A stretch of DNA of 45,701 nt, taken from assembly GCA_044223515.1 (NCBI GenBank), contig JBGALV010000034.1, positions 1 to 45,701 of the forward strand, in the 5' to 3' direction. The stretch's first letter is position 1. Every line of letters starts with the position of its first letter. The position numbers and the translations under genes were made by a program. Source of the DNA: SHVZ01 sp044223515 (GTDB lineage: Bacteria > Pseudomonadota > Alphaproteobacteria > SHVZ01). Of this stretch, positions 1 to 8,389 are shown piece after piece. A model generated the notes under the pieces. It was given only the letters and a program-made list of their open reading frames with translations. It was not told the DNA's origin and ran no database searches.

Positions 1-1035
1 ATCGCCCGCAACACCCAGCTGATCCTGCAGGAGGAAACCGGGGTGACCCGGGTCGTCGACCCGCTGGCGGGATCCTATTACGTCGAGGCGCTGACCGCCG
101 AGCTCTGCGACGCGGCCTGGGCCCTGATCGACGAGGTCGAGGCGATGGGCGGCATGACCAAGGCGATCGAGGCCGGGCTGCCGAAGCTCCGCATCGAGGA
201 ATCGGCCGCACGCCGCCAGGCCCGCGTCGACAAGGGCGAGGACGTCATCGTCGGCGTCAACAAGTACCGGCCCGACGAGGAGACCAAGGTCGAGATCCTC
301 GACATCGACAACAGCCGCGTGCGCGAGAGCCAGCTCGCCCGGCTCAAGAAGGTGAAGACCGCGCGCGACAAGGCGAAGGTCGAGGCGGCGCTGGCGGCGA
401 TCTCCAGGGCCGCCGAGAGCGGCGAAGGCAACCTGCTGGCGCTCGCGATCGAGGCGACGCGGGCGCGCGCCACCGTCGGCGAGATCTCGGATGCGCTCGA
501 GCGCACCTTCGGCCGCTACAGCGCGACGATCCGCAGCGTCACCGGCATCTATGGCGGCGCCTACCGCGACGACGGCAAGTTCCGCGGCATCCGCGCGGCG
601 ACCGAAGACTTCGCCAAGGAGGAAGGCCGCCGCCCGCGCATCCTGGTCGCCAAGCTCGGCCAGGACGGCCACGACCGCGGCGCCAAGGTGATCGCGACCG
701 CCTTCGCCGACTTGGGCTTCGACGTCGACATCGGCCCGCTGTTCTCGACACCGGAAGAGGCCGCGCGCCAGGCGATCGAGAACGACGTGCATGTCGTCGG
801 CATCTCGAGCCAGGCGGCGGGCCACAAGACGCTGGTGCCGGCGCTCAGGAAGGCGCTCGATGCCGAGGGCGCCCGCGACATCCTGATCATCTGCGGCGGG
901 GTGATCCCGCCGCAGGACTACGCCTTCCTCAAGGCCAACGGCGTCTCGGCGGTCTTCGGCCCCGGCACCAACATCCCGGACGCCGCCTCAGAAGTGCTGT
1001 CGCTGATCCGGAACGTGCGTAGCAAGGCGGCTTAG
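1..1035 (+). CDS. Methylmalonyl-CoA mutase family protein, large subunit, C-terminal part
   Basis: The frame is open from base 1, so the N-terminus lies outside the window; 344 residues are visible. This enzyme family isomerises acyl-CoA carbon skeletons with adenosylcobalamin, most often (R)-methylmalonyl-CoA to succinyl-CoA at the end of propionate, odd-chain and branched-chain catabolism. The first part is the end of the substrate-binding barrel (VVDPLAGSYYVE, then GGMTKAIEAG and VGVNKY). The last ~130 residues are the B12-binding Rossmann domain, with the base-off motif GQDGHDRG (His at fragment residue 224), DVDIGPLF, VGISSQAAGH and the GGVIPPQDY turn. Ethylmalonyl-CoA mutase is the main alternative; the C-terminus alone does not separate them. 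Stop TAG at 1033. GC-rich codon use, in contrast to the next two genes. Confidence 0.9.
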   Translation: MARNTQLILQEETGVTRVVDPLAGSYYVEALTAELCDAAWALIDEVEAMGGMTKAIEAGLPKLRIEESAARRQARVDKGEDVIVGVNKYRPDEETKVEILDIDNSRVRESQLARLKKVKTARDKAKVEAALAAISRAAESGEGNLLALAIEATRARATVGEISDALERTFGRYSATIRSVTGIYGGAYRDDGKFRGIRAATEDFAKEEGRRPRILVAKLGQDGHDRGAKVIATAFADLGFDVDIGPLFSTPEEAARQAIENDVHVVGISSQAAGHKTLVPALRKALDAEGARDILIICGGVIPPQDYAFLKANGVSAVFGPGTNIPDAASEVLSLIRNVRSKAA

Positions 1036-1043
1036 GGTGACGA

Positions 1044-1074
1044 ACAGTAACTGTCCAATCGACAGAGAGCTGTC
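1044..1074. promoter_or_regulatory. Cluster of overlapping inverted repeats upstream of the methyltransferase
   Basis: Just after the mutase stop there is a perfect ACAGT-A-ACTGT palindrome (1044-1054), overlapped by CTGTC-N5-GACAG (1051-1065) and GACAG-N4-CTGTC (1061-1074). There is no T-tract, so it does not look like an intrinsic terminator. It lies about 120 bp before the methyltransferase start and could be an operator. No regulator gene is adjacent. The function is inference. Confidence 0.3.
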
Positions 1075-1190
1075 GTGTTGACACGTACCCTCATCGCGAA
1101 GCTCGGCACCAGAAGGCTATCTGACTGCGCAGTTCGAAAGCTAAGTTCCTTGAGGTGGTCTTTAGCAGGGCGAGTTGGGAGTCGCCCCAG

Positions 1191-2288
1191 ATGACCAACG
1201 ACGACGCCCTCAACGCAATCTGCCCATATTTTACAATGTTTCCTTTGAGCTTCCCGTTGAACGTCTTACGCGGCGGCGGGCGAGGGCTCGTAGTCGATCC
1301 ATTTTGCGGCCGAGGCACGACAAATCTGGCGGCACGACTAAAAGGATGCCCGACCGTCGCCATAGACAGCTCGCCTGTTGGGGTAGCGGTAGCTAGCGCC
1401 AAGCTACTGCCAAAAACAATTTCGCCTGAGGACATCGTCCAACATGCGAGAAATCTTCTAAGCAATGGATCGAAAACCAAGCTTCCTAGCGGCGAGTTTT
1501 GGGAAAGAGCCTTTGACCCCGACGTCCTACGCCAAGTCTGCACAATCAGACATGGCCTCACTGCCTCAAGACGAGATGAATCGAAGGCTTTGCGGGCCAT
1601 AATGCTTGGCGCACTTCACGGGCCCACACGAGTCGACGGTTCAAGCTCGTACTTTTCTAATCAAGCACCCCGCACCTTCGCGCCTAAGCCAAGCTATGCT
1701 CTTTCATTTTGGCGCAAGCGGAACTTGCGGCCGCCAAAGATCGATGTTTTGGACATCATCAGAGTGCGAGCACGACGCGCGTTCGCGCATAAGCTGCCCG
1801 CCGTGAAGCACCGCGCTCAGCGTGCCGACAGTCGATCCGCCGATTGGTCAAATATCCTTCACGGGATGGGCGCAATCAAATGGATCATCACCTCTCCCCC
1901 ATATTACGGTTTGCGGACGTACAGGCCTGACCAATGGCTGCGTGAGTGGTTTCTCGGGGGGGCGCCGGACGTGGATTACACCGCTGCTGGGCAAGTCAGC
2001 CATCGAAGCCCTGATGAATTTGCAAATGATTTGTGGCGCGTTTGGAGTGCGCTGGCCGTCCGCTCCGACGACGATGCTAGAATGGTTATTCGCTTTGGCG
2101 CCATTAACGATCGCTTTGTCGATCCTGAGGATCTCGTTCGCGAGTCGCTGGACGATAGCGGGTGGCTAGTAACCCGCATCCAACCTGCGGGCCATGCGAA
2201 TGCCGGCAAACGGCAAGCCAGATCGTTTCAGGGAACGCTGTCGGCCCCTATAGATGAAATCGATGTCTGGTGCAGGCGCGCGCGCTAG
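1191..2288 (+). CDS. Site-specific DNA methyltransferase (amino-MTase, motif I before TSPPYY)
   Basis: A 365-residue SAM-dependent DNA methyltransferase expected to modify an exocyclic amino group (N4-cytosine or N6-adenine). The AdoMet motif DPFCGRGTT is at residues 36-44, with VAIDSSPV as the likely motif II acidic strand after it. The catalytic motif TSPPYYG is at ~234-240; S/T-P-P-Y is commonest in N4-cytosine enzymes. The ~190 residues between them would house target recognition, an alpha-like order. ATG 1191 is chosen because GGGAG lies 9 nt upstream. The frame is open back to 1125 and includes GTG 1155 without a good ribosome site, and that extension reads plausibly as protein, so the N-terminus is uncertain. 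Codon use is AT-richer than the flanks. The gene converges, 11 nt apart, on the nuclease-helicase gene, which suggests a modification-plus-effector pair. Confidence 0.85.
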   Translation: MTNDDALNAICPYFTMFPLSFPLNVLRGGGRGLVVDPFCGRGTTNLAARLKGCPTVAIDSSPVGVAVASAKLLPKTISPEDIVQHARNLLSNGSKTKLPSGEFWERAFDPDVLRQVCTIRHGLTASRRDESKALRAIMLGALHGPTRVDGSSSYFSNQAPRTFAPKPSYALSFWRKRNLRPPKIDVLDIIRVRARRAFAHKLPAVKHRAQRADSRSADWSNILHGMGAIKWIITSPPYYGLRTYRPDQWLREWFLGGAPDVDYTAAGQVSHRSPDEFANDLWRVWSALAVRSDDDARMVIRFGAINDRFVDPEDLVRESLDDSGWLVTRIQPAGHANAGKRQARSFQGTLSAPIDEIDVWCRRAR

Positions 2289-2299
2289 GCATCGACCCG

Positions 2300-5200
2300 C
2301 TACTGATGCCATCGGATTTGGCCGGTTCGCGCTATCCCTTGAAGCGTGAATGATGTGTCCATCGTCGTATTGCAGAACTCCTCTACGTACCCCTTTAGCG
2401 CATGAGCCGTTTCTAACGCCGCACGATCTTCAGGAACGTGCCCGGCCAGAGTCCTCGGCATAATCACTATGCATTTCGCCATCGCACGTGAGATTGCAAC
2501 ATTGGTCCGTTCCAACTGCATCAGGAACGCCTCTTCTCCGGCGACCACATCCGGGTCTCCGACACCGAACGAGACAATCACGACATGACGTTCACCGCCC
2601 TGAAACTTCTCAACGGTGTCCACTGCATCCACGATCTCTGACGAAGGGTCATTGGGAAACAGCTGGCGAAGCTCCCTAATGACTGCCGCTCGCTGCGCCC
2701 TATGAGGCGTAACGATGCCCACGCACCTCTCCCAGAACTGCGTGGATATCGGCGCTTGATGCACAACCGGCCCACGGCCATCGAGATCGGCACTAACGCT
2801 CGCGCGCAAGCAGTGGGCCAGTGCCGCGACCATCTTCGCTTCAAACTCATTACTTTGAGATGATAGGTCATCGTCATGAACGATAACGAGCGCGGATTTA
2901 TTCGGTTGGAGTGCCACTGACCATGCCGGCGAGCTCGGCAAAGACGCCGGCAATGTGTTCAAGGCAACCTGAATAGGACTGCGCAGATGAACCGCCGTCC
3001 CAGGATGTGCAGCATTGAGGTTCTGCGGATAGCCGATAGTTCGGGCAAATTCGACCAAGTGCTGGCCCGAACGATAGTTTGTCAGAAGGGGCAGGGGGCT
3101 AATCGCCGCGCCGAAATTTCGCTTCAGCAAATAGGTTTGAATGCTTCCTATGAGATATTCGGCGCCAACAGGGGGCTCCAGCGCAAAAATTGGAGGCATT
3201 TGAAGGTGATCGCCCGCCACTATTAATTGCCCAGTGCTTTTGCGCGCAGCTAGCGCAGAAAGGGAGCGCGACACGGGAATTTGCGAACTCTCATCGAGAA
3301 TCACAGCATCAAAAATCGGCGCGACGAACCGGTCCGCAATTCTCTTCTGAGGCTTGTGTGCTTGATGAACTGTGGTTGCGAATATGGTGACGCGCGCGTT
3401 GTCATTTAAACTGGCTATGCAATCGCCCCATCGAGGATCGGCATCATCAATATTGAAGCCCTCGACAATGACCCTCGGCGCCGCATTAGGAAATTGAACC
3501 GACGCGCGAGATGCTGAGTAACCCACATACACGTCCGCTTGGGACTGACCATCGCCGACAAGAGCGTCAACAAGGCGCCTGATTAGCTCCTCAACCGCCT
3601 TATACGTGGGACCGCTGATCAAAATATTACAACCTCGCCCGCCTCGCTGAGCTTCTAAAACCAAACCATGAGCGAGCGAGACAAGCGTCTTCGTTTTCCC
3701 AGTTCCTGGCGGCCCCCAAATAACAGCCAAACGCCGGGACGCAGCCTGATCCACAGCATGAAGCTGGGACGCATTTAAAAGGTGGCGTTGCGTAACCGCC
3801 TGTACAAAGGCTTGAGCCTCCGCCTGAGTACGCACCGCCTCCTGTTGTAGCGACGCTGCGTCCCATAGCGCTCTAGCTGGCGGGGTAATCGGGTCATTAC
3901 CGGGCTGTCCAGCATTGGCTCCCATTGCGGCAGCCGCATTTGGGTCCGCGACGGCGATAGCTGGATTCCCGATCTCACGAAGAATTTGGTGGGTTAGTCG
4001 AGAAGGATCATAGCTAGACTTTCCCTCGGTCAAGAAGATCGAGGTCGTTAGATCTATGCTCGTATTACCAGTTAAATATGGGAGGAATGCTGGGTCTCGC
4101 GACTCAAACCTAACCGTCGCGAGCAGGTTGCTTCGATCAAAGGCAACTAGTGTCGCGCGAAGAACGGAGTAGAGAGGCTGCTGCTCAGTTTGCGGGTCGC
4201 CTGGATATGGAGCGGCGGCTGGAAGCTTATGTCGATTGAGCGCTGTAAGAGGCAAGCCTGGCTCGTTGTCCGCACCAACGGCCAGCCAACCATCACCATC
4301 CTCCAGCTTCACCTCGGCGGACTCGGGATGAACTGCGAAAACCCAATCGCCATTGCCTAGAACTTGGACACGATTCATCAGCCGTATTGCGAGATACGCC
4401 GCCTCCAAAACAGCTCCAGATTCAGCTACTCGAATAAGGTCTTCTTGTCCCCTTGTCGCAAACTCCAATTGATCCCACCAAAGCCATAATCTTCCGTCGA
4501 ATGAAATCCCGTTAGCTCCCCGCGGCACCGAAAGATTTAGCGTCGCCCCCCGGCCGCGAAGACGCTGCCCAAGGTCAATTTTCAGTCGGATGGTTATGTT
4601 ATCTAGCGCTGAGACTTGGGCCTCAAGTGCCCTAAGAAAGTTAGCCAGCAAATTGGCACGCGGATGCGGAGTTTGCCCCCGTATTACTGGATCAGCCCCA
4701 CTCCAAATTTCGTAGATTCGCTCTCGTGGAATACCATTTGTCAGATACTCACGGTGATACGAGTCAGGCAACCGAGGAGGCTGCTGGCCATAGTGATAAT
4801 GTTCCACTGCATCGAAGAGAGTGAGAACGTGAGCAACCGGGAGACTGACTATGCGCCTCACTGTTTCATCGATGAATCCGATACTCGGGCTTACCGCCCC
4901 ATCATCACGCTCAATCAATTCGTCGGGCGGGAAGAGCCACGCGAGCGCTCGAGTTCGCCTATTCGCGAGCGCCAGAACTCTCGGCAGATGACGTCCAAGC
5001 GCTCCACATAACTCCTCGAATTGTCGCTTTTCCCAGAAGACCACTTGCGCGGTCATCCTTTGCGCCACGCCTGCAGCTGTAACAAAGCCGTTCGCGATGA
5101 ATCTTTGCGTTGCCTGCTGAGCAAAATTCTCAAATTGAATTAGGAAGGACTCCAACGCGACCCACTCTTGGCGAGGCGTTTTTCCGTCAACGACATAAGC

Positions 5201-6556
5201 CTGCGTGCCGAGCTGCTGCGGCTGAATTCTATTATTGGCGCGATACGGAAACGCGATACGCGCTTTGGCGGCTAAGCCCGTTAACATCCCCGCGCTAGCG
5301 TCGAAGTTTACTGCAACCGAAATCTGTAAATGAGTGTACTGGGCAAGACTGGCGACGACTGATGCCTGATCCAGTTGCACGTTGTTACTTCCAAGTGCCG
5401 CAGCCCTCGCCGGGATTCTGAGACGCTCCTTCCTTAATGCAGAGTGCTGACGATAAGGATGCTCCTGGCCCGTCATCGCGGCGACTTGTGCAACGGTAGT
5501 GATGGCACTCTGGCCCAGCGTTCGCCTAGCGCCCCGCGTGACACCAACAACCCGGCTTAAATGATCCTGAAGAGCTGCATTCGGCACACAGTAGTGATCT
5601 GGCTGTGCCGCAATTTTGGCTTGGTCCGCCTGATTCAACCAACGACGATAACCGAGCCAGTCACATGAGCTGCAGCGGCCATCGACGTGCCAATCGAGCT
5701 GTCGCCAATCCTGATCACCAATCTCAGTAACGCGAAGTATGTCCTCCTGAAAAAATCGACGGACGGTTTGGATATAAAATTTGAATGGAATGTCGTCACA
5801 GTCACTCACCAACGCCCCCATCATTTCGTCCGGCGTAGGTCGCGGATTTGCCGCCAGAGCAGCTGCGAGTGCTGAGTTGCCGATCGAAGAACGCGTCCAG
5901 AGCTGAGGCTTAGCTGAGACGAAGAATCGGCCGGAAAGTCCCGCATGGACCACGAAGTTTGCGAGGACATACGCATACAACGCCACTTCCGCAGAATAAC
6001 TCGCGTTAGGTTCGGAAGCGTGTTTAACGTCAATAACTGTGAGAACCCGACGGGCCTCGGTTCCCGGATCAATAGGCGCCCTCGTGCCGTCCGGGCGCAC
6101 CTCCTCGTCTTCTGCTTGCGGCAACCGAACCGAAATTATGTCGGGGATCATCGCTCCGAGTGGCGGGATCAACGCCTGCTTCGCAGCGGGAACTCCTAGG
6201 TTTGTAAGAAGCTGCCCTCGGAATTGCTCAGGCTGTACGCGTGCCTGCAAAATGATCGAGGGGCTATTTGGAACAAGCGTAAGGAGGTGGGCGAGGTCAT
6301 CAGTCGTTGCCCCGCCTTGGCCGTTTTCAATTGTGTTCCCGGGAAATGCTAAGCGTAGCTCAGCATTTTTTGCTGCCTCGAAATCCACCCCCGCTGTCTT
6401 GAGCACCCCAATCCCTGGGCGGGCAGTAAGCGGAACCGGCATACCGTGATTTGCCAACACAGTTGGCGTGTGAAGCGAAAGATATAGCTCTCGATCGCAC
6501 TTTGTACGCAGGTACATCGAGAGTTTGGATTTGGAGAACTGCTTTGCTGGAGGCAT
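2300..6556 (-). CDS. RecB/Cas4-like nuclease fused to Dna2/UPF1-type SF1 helicase
   Basis: A 1,418-residue protein. The N-terminal ~330 residues look like a RecB/Cas4-type nuclease: SKSKLSMYLRTKC near residue 10, IPDIISV near 140 and VIDVKHA near 180 (the D...DxK core), then AEVALYAY. A cysteine set (KC near 16, CSSC near 295, HYC ~25 residues later) resembles the iron-sulfur clamp of Cas4, AddB and Dna2. Residues ~330-930 match no family I recognise. The C-terminal ~490 residues are an SF1B helicase: Q-motif LNASQ, Walker A GPPGTGKT (~947), LDESSQ (~1089), AGDHLQMPP (~1119), NYRSGQ (~1160), DTVEKFQGGE (~1317) and TNVAISRA (~1355). ATG 6556 is chosen because AGGAGG lies 4 nt upstream; a TTG at 6607 has no such support. 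Base composition is lower in GC than the flanks. Likely role: processing foreign or damaged DNA, with the adjacent methyltransferase marking self. Confidence 0.88.
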   Translation of the reverse strand: MPPAKQFSKSKLSMYLRTKCDRELYLSLHTPTVLANHGMPVPLTARPGIGVLKTAGVDFEAAKNAELRLAFPGNTIENGQGGATTDDLAHLLTLVPNSPSIILQARVQPEQFRGQLLTNLGVPAAKQALIPPLGAMIPDIISVRLPQAEDEEVRPDGTRAPIDPGTEARRVLTVIDVKHASEPNASYSAEVALYAYVLANFVVHAGLSGRFFVSAKPQLWTRSSIGNSALAAALAANPRPTPDEMMGALVSDCDDIPFKFYIQTVRRFFQEDILRVTEIGDQDWRQLDWHVDGRCSSCDWLGYRRWLNQADQAKIAAQPDHYCVPNAALQDHLSRVVGVTRGARRTLGQSAITTVAQVAAMTGQEHPYRQHSALRKERLRIPARAAALGSNNVQLDQASVVASLAQYTHLQISVAVNFDASAGMLTGLAAKARIAFPYRANNRIQPQQLGTQAYVVDGKTPRQEWVALESFLIQFENFAQQATQRFIANGFVTAAGVAQRMTAQVVFWEKRQFEELCGALGRHLPRVLALANRRTRALAWLFPPDELIERDDGAVSPSIGFIDETVRRIVSLPVAHVLTLFDAVEHYHYGQQPPRLPDSYHREYLTNGIPRERIYEIWSGADPVIRGQTPHPRANLLANFLRALEAQVSALDNITIRLKIDLGQRLRGRGATLNLSVPRGANGISFDGRLWLWWDQLEFATRGQEDLIRVAESGAVLEAAYLAIRLMNRVQVLGNGDWVFAVHPESAEVKLEDGDGWLAVGADNEPGLPLTALNRHKLPAAAPYPGDPQTEQQPLYSVLRATLVAFDRSNLLATVRFESRDPAFLPYLTGNTSIDLTTSIFLTEGKSSYDPSRLTHQILREIGNPAIAVADPNAAAAMGANAGQPGNDPITPPARALWDAASLQQEAVRTQAEAQAFVQAVTQRHLLNASQLHAVDQAASRRLAVIWGPPGTGKTKTLVSLAHGLVLEAQRGGRGCNILISGPTYKAVEELIRRLVDALVGDGQSQADVYVGYSASRASVQFPNAAPRVIVEGFNIDDADPRWGDCIASLNDNARVTIFATTVHQAHKPQKRIADRFVAPIFDAVILDESSQIPVSRSLSALAARKSTGQLIVAGDHLQMPPIFALEPPVGAEYLIGSIQTYLLKRNFGAAISPLPLLTNYRSGQHLVEFARTIGYPQNLNAAHPGTAVHLRSPIQVALNTLPASLPSSPAWSVALQPNKSALVIVHDDDLSSQSNEFEAKMVAALAHCLRASVSADLDGRGPVVHQAPISTQFWERCVGIVTPHRAQRAAVIRELRQLFPNDPSSEIVDAVDTVEKFQGGERHVVIVSFGVGDPDVVAGEEAFLMQLERTNVAISRAMAKCIVIMPRTLAGHVPEDRAALETAHALKGYVEEFCNTTMDTSFTLQGIARTGQIRWHQ

Positions 6557-6635
6557 GCCTCCTCCTGTTCGGCAGAATGCTCGGGATCTCAATTTCGGCT
6601 GCCGCAATCCACCTGCGGAGCCTCACTCGATTTAC

Positions 6636-6664
6636 AACCTAAAAGACATTAAAATTTCTGGCAA
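6636..6664 (-). promoter_or_regulatory. Possible sigma70-like promoter for the nuclease-helicase
   Basis: On the minus strand TTGCCA (6664-6659) is followed after 17 nt by TAGGTT (6641-6636), in the most AT-rich stretch of the neighbourhood and about 80 nt upstream of the nuclease-helicase ATG. The -35 match is good and the -10 match is weak. The rest of the 167-bp gap shows no gene, tRNA or obvious integration repeat. Confidence 0.3.
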
Positions 6665-6723
6665 GCTCAGTGAAGTTGGCAGCGTGCATGCGTAGATCAG
6701 CAGTGCTGGCGAGAACTATGTAG

Positions 6724-7110
6724 CTACTCCGCCGCGACGATCTCCGTCTCGACCAGCCAGTCGGACACCAGCGTCTGCACGACGATCGTCGTGGTCGGCA
6801 CGACGCGGCCGTTCAGCGCGGCGACGCGGGCGTTCTGGTTCTTCTCGGCGTATGAGGCGTCGCGCAGATAGCTGGTGACGCGGACCACGTTGTCGACGCT
6901 CATCCCGGCGCTTTTGAGGATCGCCTTCAGGTTCGACCAGATCAGGTCGAGTTGCTGGTCGAGCGACTTACCCGGCACGCCTTTGACGTCGAGCCCCATC
7001 GTGCCGCTGACGAAGAGGAAGCGCTTGGGCTCCTGCACCTCGAGCGCATGCAGGTAGTCCGGGGTTGCCGGGTAGACACCTTCGGTCGGGTTGCGCGCGA
7101 TCAGCTTCAT
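6724..7110 (-). CDS. RidA family (YjgF/YER057c/UK114) protein
   Basis: A 128-residue single-domain protein of the RidA superfamily, small trimeric cytosolic proteins. The founding members hydrolyse reactive enamine/imine intermediates released by PLP enzymes; other branches act in specific catabolic routes. Family features include FLFVSGTMGLD, DQQLDLIWSNLKAILKSAG, VVRVTSYLRD and the C-terminal TTTIVVQTLVSDWLVETEIVA. The last segment differs from the canonical RidA ending, so archetypal imine deaminase activity is not certain. ATG 7110 overlaps the TGA of the upstream MFS gene by 4 nt (ATGA), so the two are translationally coupled and probably work on the same compound. The PLP-enzyme cluster further right (14.3-20.3 kb) is a possible functional partner, which is inference. 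Confidence 0.88.
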   Translation of the reverse strand: MKLIARNPTEGVYPATPDYLHALEVQEPKRFLFVSGTMGLDVKGVPGKSLDQQLDLIWSNLKAILKSAGMSVDNVVRVTSYLRDASYAEKNQNARVAALNGRVVPTTTIVVQTLVSDWLVETEIVAAE

Positions 7111-8288
7111 ACGCGCTTCATCGTCGCCGCGCGCCACAGCAGCGGCACGAGCACGAGGGCGACCGCCGGGAAGATCAGCCAGTTGATCGTCTCCCAGCCG
7201 GACGCGTGCAGCAGGTTGCCCGAGAAGAACGAGGCACAGGCGACCACACCGAAGATGATGAAGTCGTTGGCGCCCTGGGCCTTGCCGCGTTCTTCGGGCG
7301 TGTGAGCCTCGGTGACCATCGCGGTCGCGCCGATGAAGCCGAAGTTCCAGCCGACGCCTAGCAGGATCAGCGCCACCCAGAAGTGACCGATGTCGAGACC
7401 ACCGAGCGCCACCGCGCCGGACGATGCGGTCAGCATCAGGCCGACGGCGGCAATGCGTTCCTTGCCGAAGCGTCCGATCAGCCGGCCGGTGAAGAAGCTG
7501 GGCACGAACATCGCGAGCACATGCCACTGTATGCCGAGCGCCGCGTGGTCGATCGAGTGGCCGTGTCCCACCATGGCCACGGGCGAGGCGGTCATGACGA
7601 AGGTCATCAGGCCGTAGGAGACCACGCCGGTGGCGACCGCCAGCATGTATCGGGGCGAGAGCAGGATCGCCTTGAGCGGACGCCCGCCGCTCTGGGCCGC
7701 CGCCCCCGCGACGCTCGACGTGCGCAGCATGAGCAGCACCGGCAGGACGAGCACCGCGAGCGCCGCCTGGCTCAGGAAGCTGCCGGCGAAAGGAGCCGAC
7801 GGGATCGCATCGCGCGTCCAGATCACGAGCTGCGGACCGATCACGGCGGCGAACAATCCGCCCACCAGCACCGAGGAGATCGCCTTCGCCTTGAGCGGGC
7901 CGGAGACGCCGTCGGCGGCGGCGAAGCGATAGCTCTGGACGTTGGCCCCCTGGAATCCGGCGGCGAAGGTGCCGAGGCAGAAGAGCAGGAACGCCGCCGC
8001 GAAGATGCCGCCGGCGGCGAGCAGGCCGGCGACCGCGGCGGACGCGGCGCCGATGAGATAGGCGTTGCGGCGTCCGAGCCTGCGCATCAGGAAGGCGGCG
8101 GGCAGCGTGCTGAGCGCGAGGCCGAGGTTGTAGAGGCTCACCGGCAGGGTCACGAGCGCGGGGTTCGGCGCCAGCGTCTGGCCGACGAGTCCGCCCAGCG
8201 AGATGATGATCGGCGGGCCTGCGCCGCCCAGCGCCTGGGCGACGGTGAGCAACCGGATGTTTCGTTGAGCTTGAGCTTCAGCTGTCAC
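7107..8288 (-). CDS. MFS transporter
   Basis: A 393-residue membrane protein with about 12 hydrophobic segments, the usual size and layout for the major facilitator superfamily. The loop motif RRLGRRNAYLIG (~residues 69-80) matches the conserved MFS loop 2-3 signature, and a related GRLIGRFGKERIAAVG occurs in the second half, as expected from the internal duplication. The substrate cannot be read from sequence. The start is GTG 8288, preceded by AGGAAGG at good spacing. It overlaps the downstream RidA-family gene by 4 nt, so it probably imports or exports the compound whose metabolism needs the RidA protein. The 101 bp upstream contain the argC terminator, so this pair is likely its own transcription unit. 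Confidence 0.85.
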   Translation of the reverse strand: MTAEAQAQRNIRLLTVAQALGGAGPPIIISLGGLVGQTLAPNPALVTLPVSLYNLGLALSTLPAAFLMRRLGRRNAYLIGAASAAVAGLLAAGGIFAAAFLLFCLGTFAAGFQGANVQSYRFAAADGVSGPLKAKAISSVLVGGLFAAVIGPQLVIWTRDAIPSAPFAGSFLSQAALAVLVLPVLLMLRTSSVAGAAAQSGGRPLKAILLSPRYMLAVATGVVSYGLMTFVMTASPVAMVGHGHSIDHAALGIQWHVLAMFVPSFFTGRLIGRFGKERIAAVGLMLTASSGAVALGGLDIGHFWVALILLGVGWNFGFIGATAMVTEAHTPEERGKAQGANDFIIFGVVACASFFSGNLLHASGWETINWLIFPAVALVLVPLLWRAATMKRV

Positions 8289-8334
8289 GCCACGCCTTCC
8301 TTCGCAGCCTCGCCGAGGCCGCCCCTAAAATAGG

Positions 8335-8364
8335 GATGCCGCCGCGAGGGATCGCGGCGGCATC
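8335..8364 (-). terminator. Intrinsic terminator downstream of argC
   Basis: A perfect 13-bp stem (8335-8347 pairs with 8352-8364) with a 4-nt loop lies 26 nt past the argC stop. On the minus strand it is followed by CCTATTTTAG, a short T-rich tail. It separates the methyltransferase-putA-argC unit from the MFS-RidA unit. Confidence 0.8.
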
Positions 8365-8389
8365 TTCGTCACCCGATTGACGGGATCTA

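Noticed and set aside
539..890. Minus-strand Arg/Ser-rich open frames within the acyl-CoA mutase gene
   Set aside because: They are shadows of a clear B12-domain coding frame, with biased composition and no ribosome sites.
1091..1600. A 169-codon minus-strand frame over the start of the methyltransferase
   Set aside because: The plus frame carries the DPFCGRGTT motif; the minus frame has no recognisable motif and comes from codon bias.
6557..6607. A TTG start at 6607 for the nuclease-helicase
   Set aside because: It adds 17 Arg/Cys-rich residues and lacks a ribosome site, whereas ATG 6556 has AGGAGG directly upstream.
6608..6723. tRNA or att-like direct repeat at the right border of the AT-rich insert
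   Set aside because: I found no tRNA cloverleaf and no direct repeat shared with the left border at 1036-1190.
7383..8333. A 316-codon plus-strand frame opposite the MFS gene
   Set aside because: It is extremely rich in Arg, Gly, Glu and His, typical of the antisense frame of GC-rich membrane protein genes.
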